64,000 nucleotides of DNA from Bacteroidota bacterium (lineage in GTDB: Bacteria > Bacteroidota > Bacteroidia > UBA8524), in assembly GCA_008933805.1 (NCBI GenBank), contig WBUH01000020.1, positions 1 through 64,000 on the forward strand, read 5' to 3'. Below are positions 44,836-53,871 of the stretch, piece by piece. The notes below the pieces were generated by a model. That model worked only from the letters and a program-made list of their open reading frames with translations. It did no database searches and was not told where the DNA came from. The position numbers and the translations under genes are program-made. How positions within the stretch are numbered: the stretch's first letter is position 1; each line of letters opens with the position of its first letter.

Positions 44836-45825
44836 TTGACTTCTTATAAACGCAAGCGCCTTACGGCGGATGAATACTACACGGGCATTTTAAATGCCGA
44901 CCGTGCAGTATTGGGCAAAGCTATCACCTTGATTGAAAGCACGTTGGATACTGATAAACAACTTGCTAATGAGGTAATAGAACGCTGCCTGCCGCACAGC
45001 GGCAACAGCATTCGTGTGGGGATTACGGGAGTGCCCGGTGTGGGCAAAAGCACGTTTATAGAGTCATTCGGGATGTTTTTGGCAGAGGCAGGCCGTAAGG
45101 TGTGTGTGCTGGCCATCGACCCTACTTCGCAAATCTCACACGGCAGCATATTGGGCGATAAAACCCGTATGCAAAACCTTTCATCGCACCCCAATGCGTT
45201 TATACGTCCTTCGCCCAGTAGCGGCTCTTTGGGCGGTGTAACCCGCAGTACCCGCGAAACAGTTATACTTTGTGAAGCAGCGGGCTTTGACACGGTAATT
45301 ATTGAAACTGTGGGCGTGGGACAAAGTGAAACGGCTGTACACGGCATGGTAGATTTCTTTTTACTGCTGATGCTGGCAGGTGCAGGCGATGAATTGCAAG
45401 GAATTAAGCGCGGTATTATGGAAATGTGCGATGCACTGATTATTACCAAAGCGGATGGCGAAAACAAAACCAAAGCACAACGGGCGATTGTTGAGTACCG
45501 GAATGCGCTGCATTTGTACCCGCCAACACAATCAGGATGGGCAGCAAAGGTGGGTATTTGTTCTTCGCTGACGGGGGAAGGTGTGCCCGAAGTATGGGAT
45601 ATTATTACTGAATACGAGACGCTGACGAAACAAAACGGATATTTTGCTACCCACCGTACCGAACAGGAAAAACAACGTTTGCACGAAACCATTGAGCAAC
45701 TGCTAAAAGACCGTTTTTACCATAACCCGGCAGTAGTTAAAAAGATTAAAGAATTGGAACAACAGGTGGCCGATAAGAAAATAAGTGCCTACAGTGCTGC
45801 TGAGGAGTTGATAAAAACCCACTAA
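44836..45825 (+). CDS. meaB: MeaB/ArgK-family GTPase (methylmalonyl-CoA mutase chaperone)
   Basis: A 329-aa G3E-type GTPase that protects and reloads adenosylcobalamin in methylmalonyl-CoA mutase. The P-loop GVPGVGKST is at about 65-73, then CVLAIDPTSQISHGSILGDKTRM with the switch Asp, ETVGVGQSE (about 156-164) and TKAD for guanine specificity. The mutase genes are not in the window. The start is TTG at 44836, as no upstream ATG exists. The last 4 bp overlap the convergent lipoprotein gene. Confidence 0.93.
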   Translation: MTSYKRKRLTADEYYTGILNADRAVLGKAITLIESTLDTDKQLANEVIERCLPHSGNSIRVGITGVPGVGKSTFIESFGMFLAEAGRKVCVLAIDPTSQISHGSILGDKTRMQNLSSHPNAFIRPSPSSGSLGGVTRSTRETVILCEAAGFDTVIIETVGVGQSETAVHGMVDFFLLLMLAGAGDELQGIKRGIMEMCDALIITKADGENKTKAQRAIVEYRNALHLYPPTQSGWAAKVGICSSLTGEGVPEVWDIITEYETLTKQNGYFATHRTEQEKQRLHETIEQLLKDRFYHNPAVVKKIKELEQQVADKKISAYSAAEELIKTH

Positions 45826-46685
45826 CGATTGTAGTCATCACTTAAATCCCAAAGGGCTTTTAAGTACACATCCCAAGAGTTTTCAGCTTTTGTTACTGTT
45901 GAGTCCTTTAACTTTCCGTTTTCATAAAAATAAACTTTTGTTGTCCATAAACTATCTGTATTACATCCGTCAAACGGAATATATTCAGCGCTGGCTACTA
46001 ACTCAATACTATCATTAACTACTTTATACAGTTCCTTATCAATAGTCCAACAGAGTCCTCTATAACTATGCGTTCGAAGTAGCTTTCTGTTTTTATCAAG
46101 TGATAAATTACGTAAATCAAATTGTGGTGTTCGTTTTAATGTATTTAGTTTTAAATCGTATAAAAAAGTAGTAGAGAACGAGTTTCCCCAAGCGCCTTGC
46201 ATATCCGTAAATACAACATCGTTATACCCGTCAAAATTTACATCCATAGCTTTAATATCTAAATGATAAGGGTCCATTCCTGCGTTTTCATTGTAAAAAA
46301 TTCTTTTATACTCATTTCCAATTCGCTTGTGTATTATTAAATCATTTCCAAATATGATACTAGCTACAAACTTTTGGCTATTAATGGTAAAACCTTTTAT
46401 CAATAGTGGGTAAAAATCTTTTCTTTCTGTTATAGTAAATGACTTATAATTAATGAAATGACTTATTGTATCTTCAACCATACTTAAAATTTCATTAGAA
46501 AAACTATCAGGATAAACCTGTACTATTTCTTCTGAATGACTATCTAATAATTCCGACACAATTTTTGTAGACTCGGTTGTATCGTCAACAGTTTCAGCAG
46601 TTATATGTTTGTTGACCTTACCGCAGCTTATAGCTACAAGAAAAAAAAATATAACCACAAAGCATTTTATTATACCAATTTTCAT
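45822..46685 (-). CDS. Hypothetical lipoprotein with VCBS/FG-GAP-like turn
   Basis: A 287-aa product with a lipoprotein signal peptide ending in VAISC. The segment IKAMDVNFDGYNDVVFTD has the Asp/Asn-rich loop of FG-GAP/VCBS repeats, present once, so calcium binding is possible. The gene is AT-rich. ATG at 46685 gives a proper signal peptide; the frame extends to 46754. No function assigned. Confidence 0.7.
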   Translation of the reverse strand: MKIGIIKCFVVIFFFLVAISCGKVNKHITAETVDDTTESTKIVSELLDSHSEEIVQVYPDSFSNEILSMVEDTISHFINYKSFTITERKDFYPLLIKGFTINSQKFVASIIFGNDLIIHKRIGNEYKRIFYNENAGMDPYHLDIKAMDVNFDGYNDVVFTDMQGAWGNSFSTTFLYDLKLNTLKRTPQFDLRNLSLDKNRKLLRTHSYRGLCWTIDKELYKVVNDSIELVASAEYIPFDGCNTDSLWTTKVYFYENGKLKDSTVTKAENSWDVYLKALWDLSDDYNR

Positions 46686-46764
46686 CCTTTCATTAACTTC
46701 AAAACCTATTAAAACATTGTGCTGTATAAAAAAAATTTTACCTTCACGTATCAAATTAATTCTT

Positions 46765-47145
46765 ATGCTATCTAATCAAGCGCTGCAACACATTTTAGCT
46801 AAGTGGAGTATCTTATACCCAAACCGCCCCTCAACATTTAGAAACTCAGTTATTTTCTGGATTTTAAGGGTTCTATTTAACTTGATTATTCTAATTTCTT
46901 TTGCCGTACTAATGACCACCTTCTCAAGGGAGATGTGGCTCCCTGCTTTTGAAGAGGTTGTTACTGCAGAAGATTATGAAGCCATGGATGCACTTTTGGT
47001 AGCAATGCGGGGTACTTCAATTTTCTTTATAACAATTTCAGGAATTATTGTTTGGTTATCACGTAGTGCAATACGCCGAAATAATTATATCGTGCAAGTT
47101 GAAGAGTTAATGACTGAATTGGAAAGCTCTTCTATAACCAATTAA
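46765..47145 (+). CDS. Small membrane protein, two helices
   Basis: A 126-aa protein starting with MLSNQALQHILAKWSI, with two membrane helices (about 26-45 and 80-98). No family recognised. A longer frame opens at 46609 but would run antisense through the lipoprotein gene, so the ATG at 46765 is chosen. A bidirectional-looking hairpin follows its stop. Confidence 0.6.
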   Translation: MLSNQALQHILAKWSILYPNRPSTFRNSVIFWILRVLFNLIILISFAVLMTTFSREMWLPAFEEVVTAEDYEAMDALLVAMRGTSIFFITISGIIVWLSRSAIRRNNYIVQVEELMTELESSSITN

Positions 47146-47147
47146 AC

Positions 47148-47183
47148 AAAAAAATCCCTTGCTTTTACTTCAAAAGCAAGGGA
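47148..47183 (-). terminator. Terminator of the T9SS protein gene
   Basis: TCCCTTGCTTTT (47155-47166) and AAAAGCAAGGGA (47172-47183) form a perfect 12-bp stem with a 5-base loop. On the minus strand it is followed by TTTTTTT. It lies 22 bp beyond the stop of the T9SS gene and could also stop the convergent small gene. Confidence 0.88.
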
Positions 47184-47205
47184 CTGAAAATTAGTAAACA
47201 CTATT

Positions 47206-48588
47206 TTATTTCTTATAAAATTTACCCGTTGCGGCTTGTACTCCTGTGCCCGAAAATTGGTAAAAATAAACTCCCGAAGGCATCAAGTCGGTTTCAACAG
47301 TAATACTGCCGATAGCACTTTCTACCGCCATGCTATTCACTATTCGTCCCAAAGCATCGGTAACCGTTAATGTTGTAAATGCCGTGTTCTCACCAAACGC
47401 TAGGGTAATATTGCTTGTTGCCGGATTAGGGTATGCGCTCACCTTGCTGGTAAATATTTGCTTAACTCCTGTATTCAACGGTTGTGATTTTAATTGAATT
47501 TCATCAATGTATAGTTTACTTCCCAAACTTGAGATTGACGCAGGATATTTTGAAGAAATAAACTCAAGTCGAAATGTATCAGGTGCTGTCATTGATTGAA
47601 AGGGTACTTCTACTCTTGTATAACTGCTTGCGGCTGCCAAAAATTTACCATTACCGCCTACTGAGTTTCCTTGATTAAACAAACTGATAAACACCACCGC
47701 CGAATCATTACCTACAGGAGTATATTTATAATAAAACACCAGCGTGTCTTGCATATTTGTAAAAGGTACTCCGCCACTCGGGCCTTGATCTTCGTTAAAT
47801 TTTCCGTTGGTTATGGCTGACGCATTGGCTCCGTTATCACTCAAATCTTTGGTCTCCATCAATACGGCATAGTCTCCCCTGTATTTATCCGTTGTTCTTG
47901 AAACACCTGAGCCTCCCCTTTCCCAATTGGTAGCCACATCGTAGGTTTTAGCTATCCAATTATCAAAATTTCCGTTTGGAATAGCCTGTGTTATACCTGT
48001 ACCGGTAAAGGCCAACTCATCAATTGTAAGCGTGCTGCCCGGCAATACGCCAATTTCATCAATTGCATTGCTAGAGGCTGCTGCAATAATAATAGAATCG
48101 GGTACTGCAGCTAATGATAATGGGAATGCAAACCGCTTAAAGGTGCTTTGTGTGCCGCCAAACTTAAATAAATCCAAACCAATCACAATCCCGTTCTTTT
48201 TACATACAATCAATATAAGGCCTGAATCACCCGCACCTATATTGCATTGGTAATATCCTGTAATACTATCCGGCTTTTGCGAGTACGGGAAACCACCTTG
48301 TCCCGCAATAGGGTCGCCCTGAGTGGAATTAAAATATCCGAGAAAGGTATCGGTTGCTGAGGCTTTGGTTTCCAACTTAATGGCGTTTCCGTTTTGTCCA
48401 GTCACTTTTGAAACCGTAACCAATCCTCCTGAGTTGCTTTGCTCCTCGTTAGCTGTAAACCATCCAGAAGGGTCTTCGTAGTTGGTGATGCTCCAGTTTT
48501 CTAATGCTCCGTTTTTAATAACGGGTTGCGCTATTGCACCGACAAAGGCAAATGCGCTTATAAGGCTAAGTAAAGTTTTTAGTTTCAT
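47206..48588 (-). CDS. Secreted two-domain protein with T9SS sorting domain
   Basis: A 460-aa T9SS cargo. After the signal peptide (ends near VGAIAQ) come two related beta-sandwich-like domains: the first begins KNGALENWSITNYEDPSGW, the second IPNGNFDNWIAKTYDVATNW near 215. Each contains a strand ending LYIDE or LTIDE, as in carbohydrate-binding jelly-rolls. The C-terminus (YPNPATSNITLAFG to GKFYKK) is the type A sorting domain. The 279-aa protein at 59297 has one such domain. Its promoter region carries a Crp-type operator, so expression is probably controlled by the Crp-like protein encoded next door. Confidence 0.85.
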   Translation of the reverse strand: MKLKTLLSLISAFAFVGAIAQPVIKNGALENWSITNYEDPSGWFTANEEQSNSGGLVTVSKVTGQNGNAIKLETKASATDTFLGYFNSTQGDPIAGQGGFPYSQKPDSITGYYQCNIGAGDSGLILIVCKKNGIVIGLDLFKFGGTQSTFKRFAFPLSLAAVPDSIIIAAASSNAIDEIGVLPGSTLTIDELAFTGTGITQAIPNGNFDNWIAKTYDVATNWERGGSGVSRTTDKYRGDYAVLMETKDLSDNGANASAITNGKFNEDQGPSGGVPFTNMQDTLVFYYKYTPVGNDSAVVFISLFNQGNSVGGNGKFLAAASSYTRVEVPFQSMTAPDTFRLEFISSKYPASISSLGSKLYIDEIQLKSQPLNTGVKQIFTSKVSAYPNPATSNITLAFGENTAFTTLTVTDALGRIVNSMAVESAIGSITVETDLMPSGVYFYQFSGTGVQAATGKFYKK

Positions 48589-48609
48589 AGTATTTGCATT
48601 TAGGTTTAA

Positions 48610-48617
48610 CAAACCTA
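48610..48617 (-). promoter_or_regulatory. -7 promoter box (TAGGTTTG) of the T9SS gene
   Basis: Minus-strand TAGGTTTG, 21 nt before the ATG at 48588. The predicted start of transcription is about 48604-48605. Confidence 0.5.
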
Positions 48618-48631
48618 CGCACTACAACTAT

Positions 48632-48661
48632 CTTATTTTGTGATATTTATCACAAAATAAG
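48632..48661. promoter_or_regulatory. Perfect palindromic Crp-type operator
   Basis: Two 14-bp arms (48632-48645 and 48648-48661) are perfect inverted repeats around TT. The core 48639-48654 is TGTGA-N6-TCACA, the classical CRP consensus. Its centre (48646.5) is about 42 bp upstream of the predicted start of the T9SS gene, a class II activator position, and about 138 bp upstream of the crp-like gene's predicted start. Confidence 0.8.
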
Positions 48662-48771
48662 AATGACCTTTCTCACGTAAAATTTATCGGGGGTATTTTA
48701 TCGTTTATGCAATCAATGCTGCTAAAAATTAAGTCTAGCGTTACGCACAAAACATTTATACTGTCTGATTG

Positions 48772-48779
48772 TATCTTTG
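48772..48779 (+). promoter_or_regulatory. -7 promoter box (TATCTTTG) of the Crp/Fnr gene
   Basis: Ends 5 nt before the ATG at 48785 and lies inside the upstream extension of the frame, so it decides the start; leaderless geometry. Confidence 0.58.
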
Positions 48780-48784
48780 CCAGT

Positions 48785-49408
48785 ATGCTGCCCCTTCCTA
48801 TACAAGAAAAACTGATTTTTAAAGATACAGCCCTACTTGATGAGATAAACCGATATGGCCGACTGAAAACAGTGGGCAAGGACGAAGCACTTATTAATAC
48901 CGGAGATGAAATTGTTTTTATACCCATTGTATTAAGCGGTTGCATACGGATTATACGACAAGATGAGGAAGGCCGCGAGGTATTCTTATATCACTTGTAT
49001 CCGGGGCAAACTTGTGCTATGTCGCTTACTTGCTGCCAAATAGGTAAAAAAAGTATGATAAAAGCCGTAGCCGAAGACGATACAGAGGTTTTGCAAATAC
49101 CTGTAGGGCAAACCGAAGACTGGTTTAAATATGCCGAATGGAAAACCTTTGTGAGCAACAACTACAACAACCGATTTGCTGAATTATTACAAGTGGTGGA
49201 TTTGATTGCATTTAGCAATCTCGATAAACAGTTGCTGCATTACCTTACCGAACGCAGCAAGGCCCTTACTACTAAAACACTGGATATTACCCACCAACAA
49301 ATTGCTGATGAACTGCATACCCACCGCGAGGTAATTAGCCGATTACTGCGTACGATGGAGCAAAAAGGATTGGTAAAATTAGGCCGTAACAGCGTAGAGC
49401 TGATATAA
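48785..49408 (+). CDS. Crp/Fnr-family transcription regulator
   Basis: A 207-aa regulator with a cyclic-nucleotide-binding-type beta-barrel (about residues 20-115), a dimerisation helix and a winged helix (about 150-205). The recognition helix reads THREVISRLLRTMEQ; Arg181, Glu182 and Arg186 occupy the places of CRP Arg180, Glu181 and Arg185, which read TGTGA. The ligand pocket lacks the usual RxS cAMP motif, and Cys53, Cys77, Cys83 and Cys84 are the only Cys, without the N-terminal cluster of FNR, so the signal is unknown. The start at 48785 is set by the -7 box. Confidence 0.9.
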   Translation: MLPLPIQEKLIFKDTALLDEINRYGRLKTVGKDEALINTGDEIVFIPIVLSGCIRIIRQDEEGREVFLYHLYPGQTCAMSLTCCQIGKKSMIKAVAEDDTEVLQIPVGQTEDWFKYAEWKTFVSNNYNNRFAELLQVVDLIAFSNLDKQLLHYLTERSKALTTKTLDITHQQIADELHTHREVISRLLRTMEQKGLVKLGRNSVELI

Positions 49409-49410
49409 AC

Positions 49411-50949
49411 CTACTCCACTTCTACCACCCTATACATATCCTCACGTCGGTCGCGCCAGTTAGTAACCGTACCGCTTTTGCGGGTACGTTCCAGCGTAGC
49501 CAAGTCAAGGTCGGCAATTACCACTGTTTCCAAGTTAGGACTGCATTCACCCGCAACTGCCTCCGGCGGGAACGCAAAATCGCTGGGTGTATAAATACCG
49601 CTTTGGGCATAGTTAATGTCCATATTCTCTACCGAAGGAATGTTTCCAATCGTTCCGGCCGTTGCCACATATATCTGATTTTCGATAGCGCGGGCTTGTG
49701 AGCATAGTTTTACGCGCAAATAACCGTGTCGCTCATCGGTACAAAAAGGTACAAAAATCACTTTAGCTCCTTTTTGTGCCATGATACGGGCAATTTCAGG
49801 GAATTCAGAGTCGTAACAAATGTTTATACCAATCTTACCGCAATCGGTATTAAACACTTTTATTTCATTCCCTGCTTTCACACCCCACCATTTCGATTCG
49901 TTAGGGGTAACGTGTATTTTGTATTGTTTCTCAAAAGTACCGTCGCGTTTAAACAAAAACGAAACGTTGTACAAATCTCCACCTTCAACCACCAAGTGGG
50001 TTCCGGCTATAATATTAATGTTATACTCTAACGAAAGACGAGAAAACAGGTTAATAAAATCGCCCGTGTAATCATCCAGCTTACGAATGCTATCCTCGAT
50101 ACTCATTTCCGAAGAATCAATAAACGATAGCAATTGGGTGGTAAACAGTTCAGGAAACAACGCAAAATCCGATTTGTAGTTAGAAGCCACATCGGTAAAA
50201 AACTCGCATTGGGTGGCAAAATCTTCAAACGACTGTATTTTACGCAACTCATACTGTATGCAACAAATACGGATGTTTTTCATCAACACGCTACGTTCCG
50301 GTGTTTCAGGCACATAGTCAATGTTGTTCCACTCCATCAGCACCCCATAGCCACCGCTCTCCCAGTCGCTGGGCAGGTAGTCTTTTATTATCTTACGGAT
50401 TTGAAACCCTTGCGAAAGCTGAAAATTCACCACAGGGTCTTTAATCTTCTTATCCAATACCCTTTTCAGGTATGCCCGCGCACCAAACTCTTCCTCGTAC
50501 TTAAAAAAGTTAGGAATACGACCCCCAATCAAAATTTCTTTTAAGTTCAAATCCTCGCAAAGCTGGCGGCGCATTTCATACAAACGGCGGCCAATTTTCA
50601 AGCCTTGATATTCGGGGTGCACCATCACCTCAATTCCATACAAAGTATCGCCTTCAGGGTCGTGGTTGGTAATGTAACCGTTATCGCATACCTCTGCCCA
50701 AGTGTGGTTATCGGTATAGTCTTCCATGTTCACAATCAAACTGGTGGCACTACCCACAATTTCTCCGTCGTATTCAATCACCTGCATTCCTTCGGGAAAC
50801 ATCGTGTACTGGCTTTCCAGCATCTCAAGTTTCCAAGGTTGATGCTCGGGGAAGCATATTTTTGAGAGTTTGATAATATCATGAAAATCATCGGGTGTGG
50901 CGTGGCGTTGCTTTAACCTTGGTTTTCTTGAACGGCGTATTTGCGACAT
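49411..50949 (-). CDS. Fused GNAT acetyltransferase and carbon-nitrogen hydrolase
   Basis: A 512-aa cytosolic protein. The N-terminal part (about 1-210) is a GNAT with the acetyl-CoA block VHPEYQGLKIGRRLYEMRR. The C-terminal part (about 225-505) is a nitrilase-superfamily amidohydrolase with Glu in LFPELFT, Lys in YKIHVTPNE and Cys in GINICYDSEFPE, the expected Glu-Lys-Cys triad. Such fusions are known; I do not know the substrate. The start at 50949 is chosen since the frame upstream overlaps the dapD leader. Confidence 0.9.
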   Translation of the reverse strand: MSQIRRSRKPRLKQRHATPDDFHDIIKLSKICFPEHQPWKLEMLESQYTMFPEGMQVIEYDGEIVGSATSLIVNMEDYTDNHTWAEVCDNGYITNHDPEGDTLYGIEVMVHPEYQGLKIGRRLYEMRRQLCEDLNLKEILIGGRIPNFFKYEEEFGARAYLKRVLDKKIKDPVVNFQLSQGFQIRKIIKDYLPSDWESGGYGVLMEWNNIDYVPETPERSVLMKNIRICCIQYELRKIQSFEDFATQCEFFTDVASNYKSDFALFPELFTTQLLSFIDSSEMSIEDSIRKLDDYTGDFINLFSRLSLEYNINIIAGTHLVVEGGDLYNVSFLFKRDGTFEKQYKIHVTPNESKWWGVKAGNEIKVFNTDCGKIGINICYDSEFPEIARIMAQKGAKVIFVPFCTDERHGYLRVKLCSQARAIENQIYVATAGTIGNIPSVENMDINYAQSGIYTPSDFAFPPEAVAGECSPNLETVVIADLDLATLERTRKSGTVTNWRDRREDMYRVVEVE

Positions 50950-51015
50950 AATGGATACTTTTTTTGGCTGTGCGAAATTAATATAACAAATTTGCCCGAA
51001 AAAGAGCGAATAAAG

Positions 51016-51831
51016 ATGCAAAACCTGCAAACAATAATTGAGAGTGCTTGGGAAAACCGCGAGTTACTAAAAGACTCTGCTACGCAAGAGGCTATAAACA
51101 CGATAATTGAAGAGTTGGACAAAGGTCGTTTACGGGTGGCACAACCCACTGATAACGGCTGGCAAGTGAACGATTGGGTAAAAAAAACCGTTATTATGTA
51201 CTTCCCTATCCGCCAAATGGAAACTATTGAAGTGGGTCCGATGGAATTTCATGATAAAATGAAACTAAAAACCGGTTATGCCCAATTAGGCGTTCGTGTG
51301 GTGCCTCACGCTATTGCGCGCTACGGTGCCTACCTTGCCAAAGGGGTGATTATGATGCCCGGTTATGTAAACATTGGTGCTTATGTAGATGAAGGAACGA
51401 TGGTGGATACTTGGGCTACTGTGGGTAGCTGTGCCCAAATAGGTAAAAATGTACACCTTAGCGGTGGTGTAGGTATTGGCGGGGTATTAGAGCCCGTACA
51501 AGCCGCCCCTGTAATTATTGAGGATAACTGTTTTATAGGTTCACGCTGCATAGTGGTTGAAGGGGTACGTGTAGAGCGTGAAGCAGTATTGGGTGCCGGT
51601 GTTGTTTTAACACAAAGTACCAAAATTATTGATGTAACAGGGCCAACGCCGATTGAAACTAAAGGTGTTGTACCTGAAAGAAGTGTGGTGATACCCGGAA
51701 GCTATACAAAAACGTTCCCTGCGGGCGAATACCAAGTGCCTTGCGCATTGATTATCGGTCGCCGCAAACCAAGCACCGACCTTAAAACCAGCTTGAACGA
51801 CGCTCTACGCGAGCATAGTGTAGCTGTGTAA
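51016..51831 (+). CDS. dapD: 2,3,4,5-tetrahydropyridine-2,6-dicarboxylate N-succinyltransferase
   Basis: Makes N-succinyl-L-2-amino-6-oxopimelate in the succinylase route to diaminopimelate and lysine, feeding peptidoglycan synthesis. The 271-aa product has the short N-terminal domain and a left-handed beta-helix of hexapeptide repeats (VNIGAYVDEGTMVDTWATVG, GIGGVLEPVQAAP). The ATG at 51016 is chosen since it matches the family N-terminus; the frame extends to 50941. Confidence 0.94.
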   Translation: MQNLQTIIESAWENRELLKDSATQEAINTIIEELDKGRLRVAQPTDNGWQVNDWVKKTVIMYFPIRQMETIEVGPMEFHDKMKLKTGYAQLGVRVVPHAIARYGAYLAKGVIMMPGYVNIGAYVDEGTMVDTWATVGSCAQIGKNVHLSGGVGIGGVLEPVQAAPVIIEDNCFIGSRCIVVEGVRVEREAVLGAGVVLTQSTKIIDVTGPTPIETKGVVPERSVVIPGSYTKTFPAGEYQVPCALIIGRRKPSTDLKTSLNDALREHSVAV

Positions 51832-51845
51832 GTATCTCATATATT

Positions 51846-51900
51846 ATAAGCACTGTGAGCCGGCACTCAATATTATATAATTGCCGGCTGCTGTGCTTAT
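51846..51900. other. Long hairpin after dapD
   Basis: ATAAGCAC pairs with GTGCTTAT and, inside, AGCCGGCA with TGCCGGCT, with a small internal loop and an AT-rich 16-base end loop. It lies 15 bp after the dapD stop. No T-run follows, so it may be a processing or stability element rather than an intrinsic terminator. Confidence 0.65.
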
Positions 51901-51935
51901 GGCAACCATTTTACTAAAAGGTTCGTTACTCAATT

Positions 51936-53252
51936 ATGATTAAATGGCTTCTCTGTTTATTTAGTTGGGTAACGAGCCTTTGTGCTTCTGCTCAAATTGA
52001 TATTGATTTCTTACAACAGAATGATATACCTATAATACTGGCCAACGGGCAAGTAAACTGGGATTATAAAAACGAACAGGCATCAACAGCTGTTGCAAAA
52101 GCAGGTTTAAAAACTATCTCAATAAAAGAAACCGGCACTTTTCCCAGAATAGGTTTATACGGGTTTGAGCAACATACCCCTGATAGTGTACTTTTTTCTG
52201 AGTTTGAAAAAAACGGACAACCCAAAAGGGTTTTCCCTAAAGATGCTGTGGTAAACTACAATCGTCGAGGGCTGCCGGTTTCTTATACCTATGTCGAAAC
52301 TATACAGCAAGGTTGCGCTACGGGCGGTTTCGTGTTTTCTAGTTATCACCGATATGTCAATCTGTATTACAAAAAATCTAAACTGATAAAAACCGTTTCA
52401 GGTTTTATTACCAACGGAAAAAGTAGTGATGGTTCAACTACACTTTACAATGAAATAAGTCGTAAAAATGCAGTGTTTAATGAAAAAGTGAGCTACTTAA
52501 CTTCCGATACTCTCACCAATACATCTTGCACGTTTTATGGACCTAAGAACCGTATCAAAGGGGAGTTTAAATTAAGGAACAATATTGGTGCTGAACATTA
52601 TACTCTTATAAACAACATACAAGACAGTTTACTGTATTATTTGATGACCAACCCTTGGGGGGCTTGGTACGACAGTACTTTTATTGCTAATACCGGTTAT
52701 TTATCAGACAGTTTAGAGCAAAATGACCGTAGCGATGAATTTTATGATTATGAAACGGCTATTGAAAACTTGAACGACTCGATACTTGAGATTTATAATG
52801 AGCTTGCTGAAAGTTACACAGGCTACATGTATGATAAAAACGGATTATTAACCGTTTCGGGGGTGTTTGACGGGGATGATGTGCAACAAATTGACAAATA
52901 CGCGTACAATAATACCCGACAGGTTACACAATGGGATTCTTGGCATTTCAAATACGATTACTCCTATACTAAATCGCCCTACGGCTTAGATAATATTTCA
53001 GGAAATTATAAGTTATCGCGCTATTTTCAGTACGATACAAAGGGCAGGGTACAAAAGTGCTTTTTGTATGTGTTTACGTTTTGGGGAGATGATTACGAAG
53101 AAACGTTTTCTTATAACTCTACCCCGTACTGCTTAGAATATGCCTTTGAATACGATACAAAAAATAGGGTGAGCTTAATCACTATTACGGATTTACAAAA
53201 GAAAGCAGGGCTAACATCTTACCCTTTTATTGTTGAATATACCCGTTACTAA
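51936..53252 (+). CDS. Secreted protein with YD-like repeats
   Basis: A 438-aa protein with a signal peptide (ends near LCASAQ). The C-terminal half has several loose YD-type units (YDKNGLLTVSG, YAYNNTRQVTQW, YFQYDTKGRVQKC, FEYDTKNRVSLIT), as in RHS-like proteins, but far fewer than a toxin shell needs and with no toxin domain or sorting domain. Function unknown. The last 4 bp overlap convergent coaE. Confidence 0.65.
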   Translation: MIKWLLCLFSWVTSLCASAQIDIDFLQQNDIPIILANGQVNWDYKNEQASTAVAKAGLKTISIKETGTFPRIGLYGFEQHTPDSVLFSEFEKNGQPKRVFPKDAVVNYNRRGLPVSYTYVETIQQGCATGGFVFSSYHRYVNLYYKKSKLIKTVSGFITNGKSSDGSTTLYNEISRKNAVFNEKVSYLTSDTLTNTSCTFYGPKNRIKGEFKLRNNIGAEHYTLINNIQDSLLYYLMTNPWGAWYDSTFIANTGYLSDSLEQNDRSDEFYDYETAIENLNDSILEIYNELAESYTGYMYDKNGLLTVSGVFDGDDVQQIDKYAYNNTRQVTQWDSWHFKYDYSYTKSPYGLDNISGNYKLSRYFQYDTKGRVQKCFLYVFTFWGDDYEETFSYNSTPYCLEYAFEYDTKNRVSLITITDLQKKAGLTSYPFIVEYTRY

Positions 53253-53851
53253 ACCAAGGGCTGGCCTGCCTCTAAAAACATCTGGTGAAAGTGCATTACC
53301 TGAGGAATCAACGGGTGCTTACCATCATTTTTAATGACAAAATCTGCACGTTCCACCCTCTCCTTTTCACTAAGTTGGTTGTTCATTCGTTTCAACACAT
53401 CGGCACGCTTTGCTCCATCTCGCTCAATTACTCTTTTTAATCTCACTTCTTTGGGTGCTGTAACGGTAATCACATAATCCAAGCCTTTGTAGCTTTCACT
53501 CTCAAACATCAATGCTGCTTCTTTTATCACATACGGGCAATTGGTTTGGGCATTAGCCCATTGCTTAAAATGTTCTTTAACCGCAGGATGCACCAACGCA
53601 TTTAGTTTCTCAACCTTGGTTTTATCTCTAAACACTAATGTTGCCAGTTTAGGGCGTATCAACTCGCCTTTTGCATCATAAATATCAGCACCAAACTCTT
53701 TTTTAAGGGCTGCTACCAACGTTACATCCGTATTCATCAACTCACGGGCTTCCAAATCGGCACTATATACCGGTATTCCCAATTGTTCAAATATTTTGCA
53801 CACAGTGCTTTTGCCACTGCCTATACCACCGGTTATCCCTATTTTCAACAT
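53249..53851 (-). CDS. coaE: Dephospho-CoA kinase
   Basis: Phosphorylates dephospho-CoA in the last step of CoA synthesis. The 200-aa product has the P-loop GGIGSGKST (8-16), SADLEARELM, LVHPAVKEHF and the lid RVIERDGAKRADVLKRM. Last gene of the nusB-DUF1573-yajC-coaE cluster, though a terminator-like hairpin lies just upstream of it. Confidence 0.94.
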   Translation of the reverse strand: MLKIGITGGIGSGKSTVCKIFEQLGIPVYSADLEARELMNTDVTLVAALKKEFGADIYDAKGELIRPKLATLVFRDKTKVEKLNALVHPAVKEHFKQWANAQTNCPYVIKEAALMFESESYKGLDYVITVTAPKEVRLKRVIERDGAKRADVLKRMNNQLSEKERVERADFVIKNDGKHPLIPQVMHFHQMFLEAGQPLV

Positions 53852-53871
53852 TACTTATTACCTTTAAAAAC

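Noticed and set aside
44877-45692. 271-codon open frame on the minus strand
   Set aside because: It lies entirely antisense to meaB, which has all GTPase motifs; the Ser/Pro/Cys-rich translation is typical of a shadow frame.
46609-46764. N-terminal extension of the small membrane-protein gene
   Set aside because: It would run antisense through the lipoprotein's signal peptide; the ATG at 46765 gives a sensible protein.
51936-53252. RHS-type polymorphic toxin for the immunity array
   Set aside because: Only a few loose YD-like units, no toxin domain, and 7 kb away with a different composition.
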